64,000 nt of DNA from Pimelobacter simplex (GTDB taxonomy: Bacteria; Actinomycetota; Actinomycetes; Propionibacteriales; Nocardioidaceae), in the NCBI RefSeq assembly GCF_024662235.1, contig NZ_CP096276.1, positions 4,464,001 to 4,528,000 on the forward strand. The letters are read 5' to 3'. Below are positions 48,272 through 55,864 of the stretch, piece after piece (position 1 is the first letter of the stretch; the number at the start of each line of letters is the position of its first letter). Under the pieces are notes generated by a model. It was not told where the DNA came from and ran no database searches. It worked only from the letters and a program-made list of their open reading frames with translations. The position numbers were made by a program, and so were the translations under genes.

Positions 48272-48862
48272 CTAGTGCGCCGAGGGGGAACGGTCCATCA
48301 ACCGCCGGCCGGCGAGCCCGAGCGCCATCCCGACGACACCCGCGCCCGCACCCCACAGGAGGTGCCCGCGGATGTAGAACCACATGCCGCCCAGCACCGT
48401 CCCGAGGCCGGATCCGCCGCCCAGGTGGTGCAGGAAGGGCGAGAGCACCCCGACCAGGTGGATGACCGGCGCGAGCGGCAGCATCAGCCAGGGGTGCTCG
48501 CGGACGAGGGGGACCTCGGCGAGCCGGTCGATCAGCATCGCCGCCGCCAGGTAGGGCAGCACGTGCGTGCCCATCGTGGGGTCGACGAAGAGGATCACGC
48601 AGCTGCCGCCGGCGGCGACGCGCAGCGCCGTACCGGGGCGGTCGAGGCACCAGCGGGTCGCGATGAGCACGCTGAGCCAGAAGATCCCGCGATGCCCGGG
48701 CAGGCCCCAGGGCGTGCGGTGCAGCTGCTGGACGGCGACCGCCGCGATCGCGGTGGCCATGACCGCCGTCGCCGCGAGGCGGTGCACCCACTGCCCGTGC
48801 GGGACGAGGGCCGCGGGCAGCGCGCGCCCGCCACGGAACCGGTCATCGATCAGCACGGACAC
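48272..48862 (-). CDS. Hypothetical multipass membrane protein
   Basis: 196 residues from GTG 48862, chosen because TAGGGT (48870-48875) is 7 nt upstream; an in-frame ATG lies at 48916. Five hydrophobic segments: LAATAVMATAIAAVAVQQL, GIFWLSVLIATRW, LRVAAGGSCVILFV, LMLPLAPVIHLVGVLSPFL, GHLLWGAGAGVVGMALGLA. His residues occur in loops (HLVGVLSPFLHHLGGGSG). No family is recognised. It is divergent from the TiaS-like gene (117 bp between starts). Confidence 0.65.
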   Translation of the reverse strand: MSVLIDDRFRGGRALPAALVPHGQWVHRLAATAVMATAIAAVAVQQLHRTPWGLPGHRGIFWLSVLIATRWCLDRPGTALRVAAGGSCVILFVDPTMGTHVLPYLAAAMLIDRLAEVPLVREHPWLMLPLAPVIHLVGVLSPFLHHLGGGSGLGTVLGGMWFYIRGHLLWGAGAGVVGMALGLAGRRLMDRSPSAH

Positions 48863-48869
48863 GAGCGCC

Positions 48870-48875
48870 ACCCTA
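48870..48875 (-). promoter_or_regulatory. -10 box, leaderless start of membrane protein gene
   Basis: TAGGGT on the minus strand, 7 nt before GTG 48862. Confidence 0.5.
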
Positions 48876-48979
48876 GTCCATCGAAGACGCAGACGCGTCT
48901 CAGATCGATACAGCATCTCGCATCTGCGGCGAATGTGGGAGGATCCTGCTTCAGTTGCGGACAACGAAGGATGGCCCGG

Positions 48980-49717
48980 ATGACCTCCCCCGGCGCGGTG
49001 CTGCTCGGCATCGACGACACCGACAACGAGTCGAGCCCGGGGACCGGGTACCTGGCCCAGCAGCTCCTCCAGGAGCTCGACGCGCTCGATCTCGCCGCCC
49101 CGCTCGGCGCGACCCGGCACCAGCTCCTGGTCGACCCGCGGATCCCCTACACCTCCCACAACTCGAGCGCCTGCCTGCTCGTCGCGCCGGCGGACGGGGT
49201 CGGCGTCGACGCGCTCCACGACGCCGCTGCGGACTTCCTGCGCCGCTACAGCGCCCCCGGCTCCGACCCCGGCCTGGCCGTCGCGCGCAAGGCCGACGTC
49301 GCCGACGAGGTGGTCGCCTTCGGGCAGCGCGCCAAGGTCGACGTCCTCGACCAGGACCTCGCCCACGCGACCGCCCGTCGTACGGGGACGCTGCTGTCGG
49401 GCCTCGGCGGCACCGAGGACGGCGTCATCGGTGCCCTGTCCGCGGTCGGCCTGCACCGCTCCGGCGCCGACGGGTTCTACCTGTGGCTCGACGGCATCCG
49501 CGGCTTCCGGGCCGGCCGCTACCGGATCGAGGAGCTCTATCGCCTGCTCCACCTCAGCGACGCCCGCACCCTCGCCGGCACCCGGCCCGCCGAGGGCACC
49601 CTCGTCGACGTCGACCCCTGGGTGCGCCCGCTGCACCTCGAGGACGGCCCGGTGCTGCTGCTCGACGACGCGTCGGGCTGGCGGACCGCACCCAAGGCCG
49701 AGGTACGACGGCATTGA
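48980..49717 (+). CDS. TiaS-like protein (tRNA-Ile2 agmatinylcytidine synthetase N-terminal domains)
   Basis: 245 residues. VLLGIDDTDNESSPGTGYLA matches the TiaS kinase-domain start (GIDDTD...GT). IPYTSHNSSACLLVAPADGV and DPGLAVARKADVADEVVAFG correspond to the following ferredoxin-like region, and FYLWLDGIRGF is a later conserved block. Archaeal TiaS conjugates agmatine to C34 of tRNA-Ile2, but it needs C-terminal OB and zinc domains that are absent here; bacteria normally use TilS. So the reaction is probably different (kinase-type chemistry on an unknown substrate, inference). ATG 48980 has GAAGG upstream; ATG 48971 is in frame. Its stop overlaps the next start (TTGA). Confidence 0.75.
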   Translation: MTSPGAVLLGIDDTDNESSPGTGYLAQQLLQELDALDLAAPLGATRHQLLVDPRIPYTSHNSSACLLVAPADGVGVDALHDAAADFLRRYSAPGSDPGLAVARKADVADEVVAFGQRAKVDVLDQDLAHATARRTGTLLSGLGGTEDGVIGALSAVGLHRSGADGFYLWLDGIRGFRAGRYRIEELYRLLHLSDARTLAGTRPAEGTLVDVDPWVRPLHLEDGPVLLLDDASGWRTAPKAEVRRH

Positions 49718-50795
49718 GCCCGGCGCTCCGGTCCGCGGCGCTGGCCGTGGCGGGGGCGGTCGGCCTGGCCGCCCTGTCCGCCTGCGGCGGGAACAACGAC
49801 GCCCAGACCGCCCGTGACCCGGTGACGGGCGGGGCGTCCCGGTCGGCCTCGCCGACGCCCACCCCGACGCCCACGGACTCGACCGCGCCGCCGACGCCCA
49901 CGCCACCGACCGCGACGACCTCGGCGGGCGGGACGCCCGCGGCGCCCGCCGTCACCGTCACGGCCACGACCGCCACGACGGCCGCCTCGACCGGCCGGCC
50001 CGCACCCCACGCCTCCCTGGTGCCGGCCTCCCCGGACTCCTCACGCCCGACCCCCGCGGCGACGCCCACGCGCACGCCCACCCCGACCCCCACGCCGGCC
50101 CCGGTCACCTGCACGACCCGCACGTTCACCGCCCCGGGCACCCACACCGTGCGGATCACCTTCCGCCCCGGCGCCCGCGCCGCCACCACCGTCGACACCG
50201 TGCTCCACGGCGCCGGCGGCGGCGGTGGCCGCGGCCCCGGTCCTGGCGGCACCGGCGTCCCACCCCCGCCGGACGGTCCCGGTGGCGGCGGGGGCGGCGG
50301 CGGAGGCGCCGGAGCCCTGGTCGACACCCGCGCCGTGCTCGTCCCGTCCGCCTGGGCCACGCCGGTGCTGACCGTGGTGGTCGGCGCCGGGGGCCGCGGC
50401 GGGTACGGCGGCGGTGGTCCGGCGATGCCCAACGCCAACGGCATCGCCGGCGGCGCCACCACCCTCGACGGTCCGGGCATCGGGCTGTCCGCGGGCGGCG
50501 GCTCCGGCGGCACGACCGGCAAGGGCGGCATGGCCGGCTCGGCCGGCGGTGCGGGCGGGAACGGCGGGAGCGCCGCCGCGGCCACGGGCGGGTCGCCCGG
50601 CGCGTCCGGTACCGACGGCGGTGCGGGCGGCGACGGCTTCGGCGGCACCGGAGGGAGCGGCGGACCCGCCCCCTACGGCGCGGGCGGCGACGGCGGCACG
50701 GGCGGCTCCCGCGCCGGCGGCTCGTACGACGGCCGCGCGGGCGCCGCTCCGGGTGGGCCACGGTCCGCGTCTGCGGCCAGGTGGTCGTCTCGTGA
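49714..50795 (+). pseudogene. Glycine-rich lipoprotein gene, frameshifted near its 3' end
   Basis: It begins at TTG 49714 (LSPALRSAALAVAGAVGLAA then LSAC lipobox). A long Thr/Pro/Ser-rich spacer (SPTPTPTPTDS, PTPAATPTRTPTPTPTPAP), a Cys-anchored beta segment (TCTTRTFTAPGTHTVRITF) and a Gly-rich domain follow. The Gly-rich frame runs well to about 50757. Beyond it the frame turns to nonsense and stays open to 51015, whereas the next frame gives ATVRVCGQVVVS and stops at TGA 50793-50795, overlapping the next GTG by GTGA. That ending mirrors the downstream paralogue, so one base appears lost in GGGTGGG (50751-50757): a sequencing error or a real lesion. Predicted intact product is about 360 residues, a surface lipoprotein. 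Confidence 0.72.
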
Positions 50796-51610
50796 CGCGC
50801 CGCCACCGGCTCGTCCTTCCCACGCTCGCGCTGCTCCTCGCGGGTCCCGGTCTGGCCGGCTGCTCCGGCGGCGACAGCGACGGGCGCGGGGCCGATGCGG
50901 CCGCGGCGGCCGAGGTCGCCCGGACCCCGGACCTGCGCAGCTGCGGCACCGACTGCACGATCATCACGCTCGACGAGTCCGGCACCGCGCGGGTCGAGAT
51001 CGAGCCCATCGGTGACGGCACCACGCTCGGCTACGTCCTCGCCGGCGGCGGGGGCGGCGGCGGGCGCGGACCCGGTCCGGGCGGCACCGGGAGCGGCAGC
51101 GGCGGCGGCGCGACCGGCGGCGGTGGGGGCGGAGGCGGCGGGGCCGGCGAGCAGCTGGCCGGCACGACCGGGCTGACCGACCTGAGCGACGCGTCGTCGT
51201 ACGTGCTGACGATCCGGGTGGGCCCCGGCGGCACGGGGGGCATCGGCGGCGGCGGACCCTCGTCCCCCCAGGCCGACGGCACCGACGGTACGGCGACGAG
51301 CCTGTCCGCACCCGGCCTCGACGTCTCCGCGCGCGGCGGCGCCGGCGGCCGGTCCGGCCAGGGCGGCCAGGCCGGGGCCGGGGGCGGCACGGCCGGCACC
51401 GGCTTCCCCGCCGGGGCCGACGGGAAGCCCGGCGGGCACCTCGCCGGCGGCCGCGGCGGTACCGGCGGCCGGGCCGAGCGCGGGCACGGCAGCGGCGGCG
51501 ACGGCGGGGAGGGCGGCGCCTTCCCCGGCGGCGCGCACAACGGCGCCGCGGGCGGCACCGGCCACGCCGAGATCACGGTCCGCGGTGCCCGCGTCACCGT
51601 GGCGCGCTGA
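50792..51610 (+). CDS. Glycine-rich lipoprotein
   Basis: 272 residues from GTG 50792. Lipoprotein signal LVLPTLALLLAGPGLAGC with LAGC lipobox. A short acidic linker and a beta domain follow (DLRSCGTDCTIITLDESGTA, RVEIEPIGDGTTLGYVLAGG), then a Gly-rich domain of about 150 residues, ending GHAEITVRGARVTVAR. It shares the GGGGRGPGPGGTG block and domain order with the upstream frameshifted lipoprotein. It is anchored to the outer face of the membrane. It is the third gene of the TiaS-like operon; all three genes overlap by 4 bp, implying coupled expression. Confidence 0.82.
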   Translation: MTRRHRLVLPTLALLLAGPGLAGCSGGDSDGRGADAAAAAEVARTPDLRSCGTDCTIITLDESGTARVEIEPIGDGTTLGYVLAGGGGGGGRGPGPGGTGSGSGGGATGGGGGGGGGAGEQLAGTTGLTDLSDASSYVLTIRVGPGGTGGIGGGGPSSPQADGTDGTATSLSAPGLDVSARGGAGGRSGQGGQAGAGGGTAGTGFPAGADGKPGGHLAGGRGGTGGRAERGHGSGGDGGEGGAFPGGAHNGAAGGTGHAEITVRGARVTVAR

Positions 51611-51618
51611 GACACGCC

Positions 51619-53604
51619 CTAGGCGAGCGGCGTACCGAGCACCAGGTCGATGTCGTAGGCCGTGTCGAGCACGGTGATCGCCCGCGCCCCCATCTGTCCC
51701 TCGCGCGCCGCGACCGACAGCACGTAGCGCCCGTTGGACGGCCGGGTCATCTCGTAGCGCCCCTCGTGATCGGTGCGCAGCGAGCCGACCACCTCGCCCG
51801 ACTGGCGGGTGAGCACCACGAGCGCGTCGACGAACGGGGCACCGTCGGCGTCGGTCACGTTGCCGGTCAGGGTGAGCCGGGCGCGCAGCGCGATCGGCGG
51901 CAGTGGCGCGGTGTTGTCGAGGTGCATGATCCGCGAGCGCGGCTGCCAGCCCTCGGCGGTCGTCACCACCAGGTAGTCGCCGGCCTGCGGGATCGCCACG
52001 GTGAACCGGCCCTCGGTGTCGGCCTGACCCCAGTCGACCGCCTGGCCCTCGCGGGTGAGGACGGTGACCACGCCGTTGCGGATCGCCCGCGCCCGTGTGT
52101 CGACGACCTGGCCCCGGACCACCTGCGCGTCGACGCCGGTGTGCTCGGATCCGGAGCGGTCGGCCTCGACGGAGTACTCCCGCATCCGCAGCATCGGTAC
52201 GCCGAGTGCGACCGTCACCGCGGCGCAGGCCGCCGCCAGCCAGAAGATCAGCGTGAACGCCGACTGCGTCGGCAGCGCGAGACCACCGACCGTCATCACC
52301 GACGCGGTCGTGATGGCGGCGGTCGCGGCGCTCGCGGTCGACGTACCGAGCGAGCGGAGGAGGACGTTGAGGCCGTTGGCCGAGGCGGTCTCCGTGACCG
52401 GGACGGCGCGCATGATCAGCGTCGGCATGGCGCTGTAGACCAGGGCGGTACCGATGCCGACGAGCACCGAGCCGATGACGACCTGGGCGAGGTCGTCGCT
52501 CCAGAACACGCGGCCGACGTACGTGACGGCCATGATCGAGGCGCCCGCGATGAGCGTCGCCTGCGGTCCGAGCCGGCGGGTCAGCGTCGCCGAGATCGGC
52601 GCCATCAGGCCGAAGGCAGCGGCGTTGGGCACCATCCACAGACCCGCGTGGAGGATGTCGAGCCCGAGGCCGTAGCCGGTCCCCGTCGGCATCTGCAGGA
52701 ACTGCATCGACACCAGCATGTTGACGTACATCGCGAAGCCGGCGAAGACCGACGCGACGTTGACGAGGAGCACCGCGCGCCGCGACGCCACCCGTACGTC
52801 GACCAGCGGCCGCGGCGTCCGCAGCTCGAGCGGCACCCACGCGGCGAGCGTGACGAGACCGCCGGCGACCAGGCCGAGCGTGGCCGGCGACGTCCACCCC
52901 CACTGCCCGCCCTTGGTGAGCGCGACCAGGATCGCGGTCAGCGCCACCGACAGCAGGATCGCGCCACGTACGTCGAACGCACCGCCGGTCCGCACCGGCG
53001 ACTCCGGGATGATCGCCCGCGCGCCGATCATCAGCGCGACACCGACCGCACCGGTCAGCCAGAAGACCGCGTGCCAGTCCATGTGCTCGCTGATCAGGCC
53101 CGACAGCGGCAGCCCGGCGCCCGCCCCGATCGCGAGCGTCGCGCTCATCATCGCCACACCGAGCGGCACCCGGTCGCGCGGCAGCTCGTCGCGCATGATC
53201 GCGATGCCGACCGGCACCAGCGCCATCCCGACGCCCTGGAGCGCCCGCGCCGCGATGAGCAGCGGCAGCACCTGGCTCAACCCACCGAGCAGCGAGCCCG
53301 CCACCGACACCGCCAGCGCGAGCAGCACCATCCGCCGCTTGCCGTACATGTCGGCCAGGCGCGAGATCGTCGGCGTCGCGATCGCGCCGGTCAGCAGCGT
53401 CGCCGTCACCAGCCAGGACGCACCGCTGGCCGACGTGTCGAGCAGCCGCGGCAGCTCGGCCAGCAACGGCAGGAGGATCGTCTGCTGGAGCGACACGACG
53501 ATGCCGCACAGCGACAGCATCACGACGATGAGGGTGGGATTGCCGCGAGTCGGCGCGACGCCGGTGGCCGGTTCGGCTGAAGCCGTGGCGATGCGGGGCG
53601 GCAC
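51619..53604 (-). CDS. MFS (DHA2, EmrB/QacA-type) transporter with C-terminal carboxypeptidase-regulatory-like domains
   Basis: 661 residues from GTG 53604. About fourteen membrane helices (residues 25-490) with DHA2 motifs: SWLVTATLLTGAIATPTISR, RLADMYGKRRMVLLALAVSV (motif A), ARALQGVGMALVPVGIAIMR (motif C region). After residue about 500 come two cytoplasmic Ig-like CarboxypepD_reg modules: VVRGQVVDTRARAIRNGVVT and LTGNVTDADGAPFVDALVVL with GRYEMTRPSNGRYVLSVAAR. Proton-driven drug or metabolite export is expected. The appended beta modules are not part of the usual transporter and may serve docking. It is divergent from the esterase gene. Confidence 0.88.
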   Translation of the reverse strand: MPPRIATASAEPATGVAPTRGNPTLIVVMLSLCGIVVSLQQTILLPLLAELPRLLDTSASGASWLVTATLLTGAIATPTISRLADMYGKRRMVLLALAVSVAGSLLGGLSQVLPLLIAARALQGVGMALVPVGIAIMRDELPRDRVPLGVAMMSATLAIGAGAGLPLSGLISEHMDWHAVFWLTGAVGVALMIGARAIIPESPVRTGGAFDVRGAILLSVALTAILVALTKGGQWGWTSPATLGLVAGGLVTLAAWVPLELRTPRPLVDVRVASRRAVLLVNVASVFAGFAMYVNMLVSMQFLQMPTGTGYGLGLDILHAGLWMVPNAAAFGLMAPISATLTRRLGPQATLIAGASIMAVTYVGRVFWSDDLAQVVIGSVLVGIGTALVYSAMPTLIMRAVPVTETASANGLNVLLRSLGTSTASAATAAITTASVMTVGGLALPTQSAFTLIFWLAAACAAVTVALGVPMLRMREYSVEADRSGSEHTGVDAQVVRGQVVDTRARAIRNGVVTVLTREGQAVDWGQADTEGRFTVAIPQAGDYLVVTTAEGWQPRSRIMHLDNTAPLPPIALRARLTLTGNVTDADGAPFVDALVVLTRQSGEVVGSLRTDHEGRYEMTRPSNGRYVLSVAAREGQMGARAITVLDTAYDIDLVLGTPLA

Positions 53605-53684
53605 GCTGACCTGTCTCTCGAGTTCGTGGTGCCTGCCATCGTAGTGGTGACAACCGGCCGGCCCCGCCGGGCGTCGTCCTCACC

Positions 53685-54605
53685 ATGAGCTCCCGCCCGC
53701 GATCCGTCACCCGCCGCCGGGTCCTCACCGCCGGTGCCGCCGCCGGCACCACCGCCGTCCTCGGCGGCGCGGCCCTCGCCGGCGTCGAGACCGAGGTGCT
53801 CCCGGGCAAGGCCTGGCTCTACCACCACCTCGGCCACGACGGCCCCGACGGCGTCCCGCCGGACGTCGTCCCCGCCCCGGTCACCACCGGCGCCTTCGAC
53901 TCCGCCGCCCGCGGCCGCCAGGTCGGCTGGTCCCTCGCCCGGCCGACGTCGTCGTCCTCGTCATCGCTGCCGCTGGTCCTCGCCCTCCACGGCCGCGGCC
54001 AGGACCACACCAGTGCCTTCCGCGCCGACCGGATGGGCCTCGACCGCTACCTCGCCGACGCCGTCGCGCACGGCGTACCGCCCTTCGCGATCGCCAGCGT
54101 CGACGGCGGCGCGTCGTACTGGCACGACCGCGGGGACGGCGACCACGCCGAGACCATGCTCGTCGACGAGCTCCTCCCCCTCCTCGCCCGCGAGGAGGAC
54201 ATCGCCACCGACCGGATCGCCCTGATCGGCTGGTCCATGGGCGGCTTCGGCGCCCTCCACCTCGCCACCGCCCTCGGCCCCACCCGCGCCGCCGCCGTCG
54301 CCGCCCTCGGTCCGGCCCTCTGGCACACCTACGACGAGACCGCACCCGGCGCCTACGACGACGCCGCCGACTTCGCCCGGGTCGGCGTGATGGGGCGGCA
54401 GGACGAGCTCGCCGGGATCGCCGTACGGGTGGACTGCGGGAAGGGCGACCCCTTCTACGCCACCACCCGCGACTACGTCGACGGGTTCGCGCCGGAGCGG
54501 GCGCCGGCCGGCGGGTTCGAGCTGGGGGACCACGACAGCGGGTACTGGCGGCGGATGGTGCCGGGGGTGCTGCGGTTCCTGGGTGAGGGGCTGGCGGCGG
54601 GCTGA
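53685..54605 (+). CDS. TAT-exported alpha/beta-hydrolase esterase
   Basis: 306 residues. Twin-arginine signal SVTRRRVLTAGAAAGTTAVL. Oxyanion region LPLVLALHGRGQDH, nucleophile GWSMGGFGALHLATALG, Asp probably in RVDCGKGDPFYATT, His in FELGDHDSGYWRR. The set resembles esterase D/antigen 85-like (mycolyltransferase-fold) hydrolases. It folds before export and acts outside the cytoplasm; the substrate is unknown. A run of Ser (PTSSSSSSLP) near residue 90 is low complexity. ATG 53685 has no clear ribosome site. Confidence 0.86.
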   Translation: MSSRPRSVTRRRVLTAGAAAGTTAVLGGAALAGVETEVLPGKAWLYHHLGHDGPDGVPPDVVPAPVTTGAFDSAARGRQVGWSLARPTSSSSSSLPLVLALHGRGQDHTSAFRADRMGLDRYLADAVAHGVPPFAIASVDGGASYWHDRGDGDHAETMLVDELLPLLAREEDIATDRIALIGWSMGGFGALHLATALGPTRAAAVAALGPALWHTYDETAPGAYDDAADFARVGVMGRQDELAGIAVRVDCGKGDPFYATTRDYVDGFAPERAPAGGFELGDHDSGYWRRMVPGVLRFLGEGLAAG

Positions 54606-54647
54606 GGGCCTACGCCGGGGTCACGGGGTCACGGGAGGGCACGAGGG

Positions 54648-54959
54648 TCACGGGAGGCTCTCGCACGCCTCGCCGTCCCCGTCGAGGTCGAGGCGGTGCG
54701 GGTCGGTCGGGTCCGCGTCGAGGAGGCGCTGGGCGTCCGCCTGGCTGGTGAAGTCGGTGCAGTCCCGGTCGGCGAAGATCCGGTCGTTCACCCCGGTCAC
54801 CTGCCCCACTCCCCACACGGTGACCGCGATCAGCAGGCCGCTCACCACGTTGGTGCCGATCGACCACGCCGCGTCGACGGACCGCTCCTTCGGGGTCGGC
54901 CGGGGCTCGTCGGTGTTGGTCCTGGCGTTGGTCCTGGTCGTGCTCTTCGTCTTGGCCAC
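54648..54959 (-). CDS. Excalibur calcium-binding domain protein
   Basis: 103 residues from GTG 54959 (start uncertain, no ribosome site). The N-terminal tail is rich in Thr/Arg/Pro, one membrane segment follows (IGTNVVSGLLIAVTVWGVG), and the excalibur motif ends the protein: DCTDFTSQADAQRLL, then HRLDLDGDGEACESL, where DxDGDGxxCE is the EF-hand-like calcium site closed by two Cys. It is probably anchored with the excalibur domain outside. Function unknown. Confidence 0.78.
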   Translation of the reverse strand: MAKTKSTTRTNARTNTDEPRPTPKERSVDAAWSIGTNVVSGLLIAVTVWGVGQVTGVNDRIFADRDCTDFTSQADAQRLLDADPTDPHRLDLDGDGEACESLP

Positions 54960-55042
54960 GGCCGTGATCGTGGCCGCCCGGCGGCCCGGCTCGGGGCCGT
55001 TCGCGACAACTCCGGACGCCCGTCCGGAAACACCGCACTCCC

Positions 55043-55705
55043 CTACGAGGCGTCCCGGTCGTCGCTCCCCAAACCCGCCTCCCGCGCCCGCACGATCAAC
55101 GCCCCCCGATCCGGTACGGCGAGCTTGGTCACGACGCCCGACAGGTAGTTCCGCACGGTCTTGGGCGAGAGCACGAGCCGGCGCGCGATGGCGTAGTTGT
55201 CGTAGCCGCGGGCGACCAGGTCGAGCACCTCGCGCTCGCGGTGGGTGAGCTCGGGGAAGACGACCGGGCCCGTCGTACGGGCGCCGGAGAGGAGGTCGAC
55301 GGCGCGGCGGCCGATCTCGGAGGCGAGCAGGACGTCGCCCGAGGCGACGGCGCGCAGGCCGCGCTCGATCTCGTGCGGAAGGGCACTCTTGAGCATGTAG
55401 CCGCGGGCGCCGGCACGCAGGGCGGCGAAGAGCGAGTCGTCGTCGCCGAGCATGGTGACGACGAGGACGCCGATGTCGGGGGCGTCGCGGGCGATGCGGC
55501 GGGTGGCCTCGATGCCGGTGCCCTCGCCCAGGTCCAGGTCCATCAGTACGACGTCCGGCCGGGCGCCCAGCACCCCGGCGACGGCCTCGTCCTCGGTGCC
55601 CGCGCAACCGGCGACCTCGAAGTCGTCGATCGAGGCGAGGAAGTTGACCATGCCGTGCGCGAAGACCGGGTGGTCGTCGACGACGAAGACCCGCACGGCA
55701 CTCAT
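55043..55705 (-). CDS. NarL/FixJ-type response regulator
   Basis: 220 residues. Receiver: VRVFVVDDHPVFAHGM with the acidic pair, phospho-acceptor Asp in VVLMDLDLGEGTG, Lys in ARGYMLKSALPHE. C-terminal LuxR HTH: LTHREREVLDLVARGYDNYA, RRLVLSPKTVRNYLSGVVTK. It is divergent by 159 bp from two tandem sensor kinases, its likely partners. Targets unknown. Confidence 0.92.
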   Translation of the reverse strand: MSAVRVFVVDDHPVFAHGMVNFLASIDDFEVAGCAGTEDEAVAGVLGARPDVVLMDLDLGEGTGIEATRRIARDAPDIGVLVVTMLGDDDSLFAALRAGARGYMLKSALPHEIERGLRAVASGDVLLASEIGRRAVDLLSGARTTGPVVFPELTHREREVLDLVARGYDNYAIARRLVLSPKTVRNYLSGVVTKLAVPDRGALIVRAREAGLGSDDRDAS

Positions 55706-55864
55706 CTGGCCGACGCTAGGAGGTCACGCGGCCCGGGTTCCAGGGCCCTGCGTCCCGGCTCTCCGGGCCGTCTCGTCCCGGGTCGCACGGGCGCTGGTCC
55801 GGGCGTCCGGACTGCGGCACACTGCCGGTCACCGCTACCGCAGAACCAGCGCACAGGAGGGCAG

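Noticed and set aside
48980..49717. Archaeal TiaS gene, hence foreign or contaminating DNA
   Set aside because: GC content and codon use match the neighbours, the gene overlaps actinobacterial-type lipoproteins, and C-terminal tRNA-binding domains are absent.
50414..50791. Upstream extension of the second lipoprotein frame
   Set aside because: The lipobox signal peptide starts at GTG 50792 with a 4-bp overlap; the longer frame is a shadow of the first lipoprotein's Gly-rich region.
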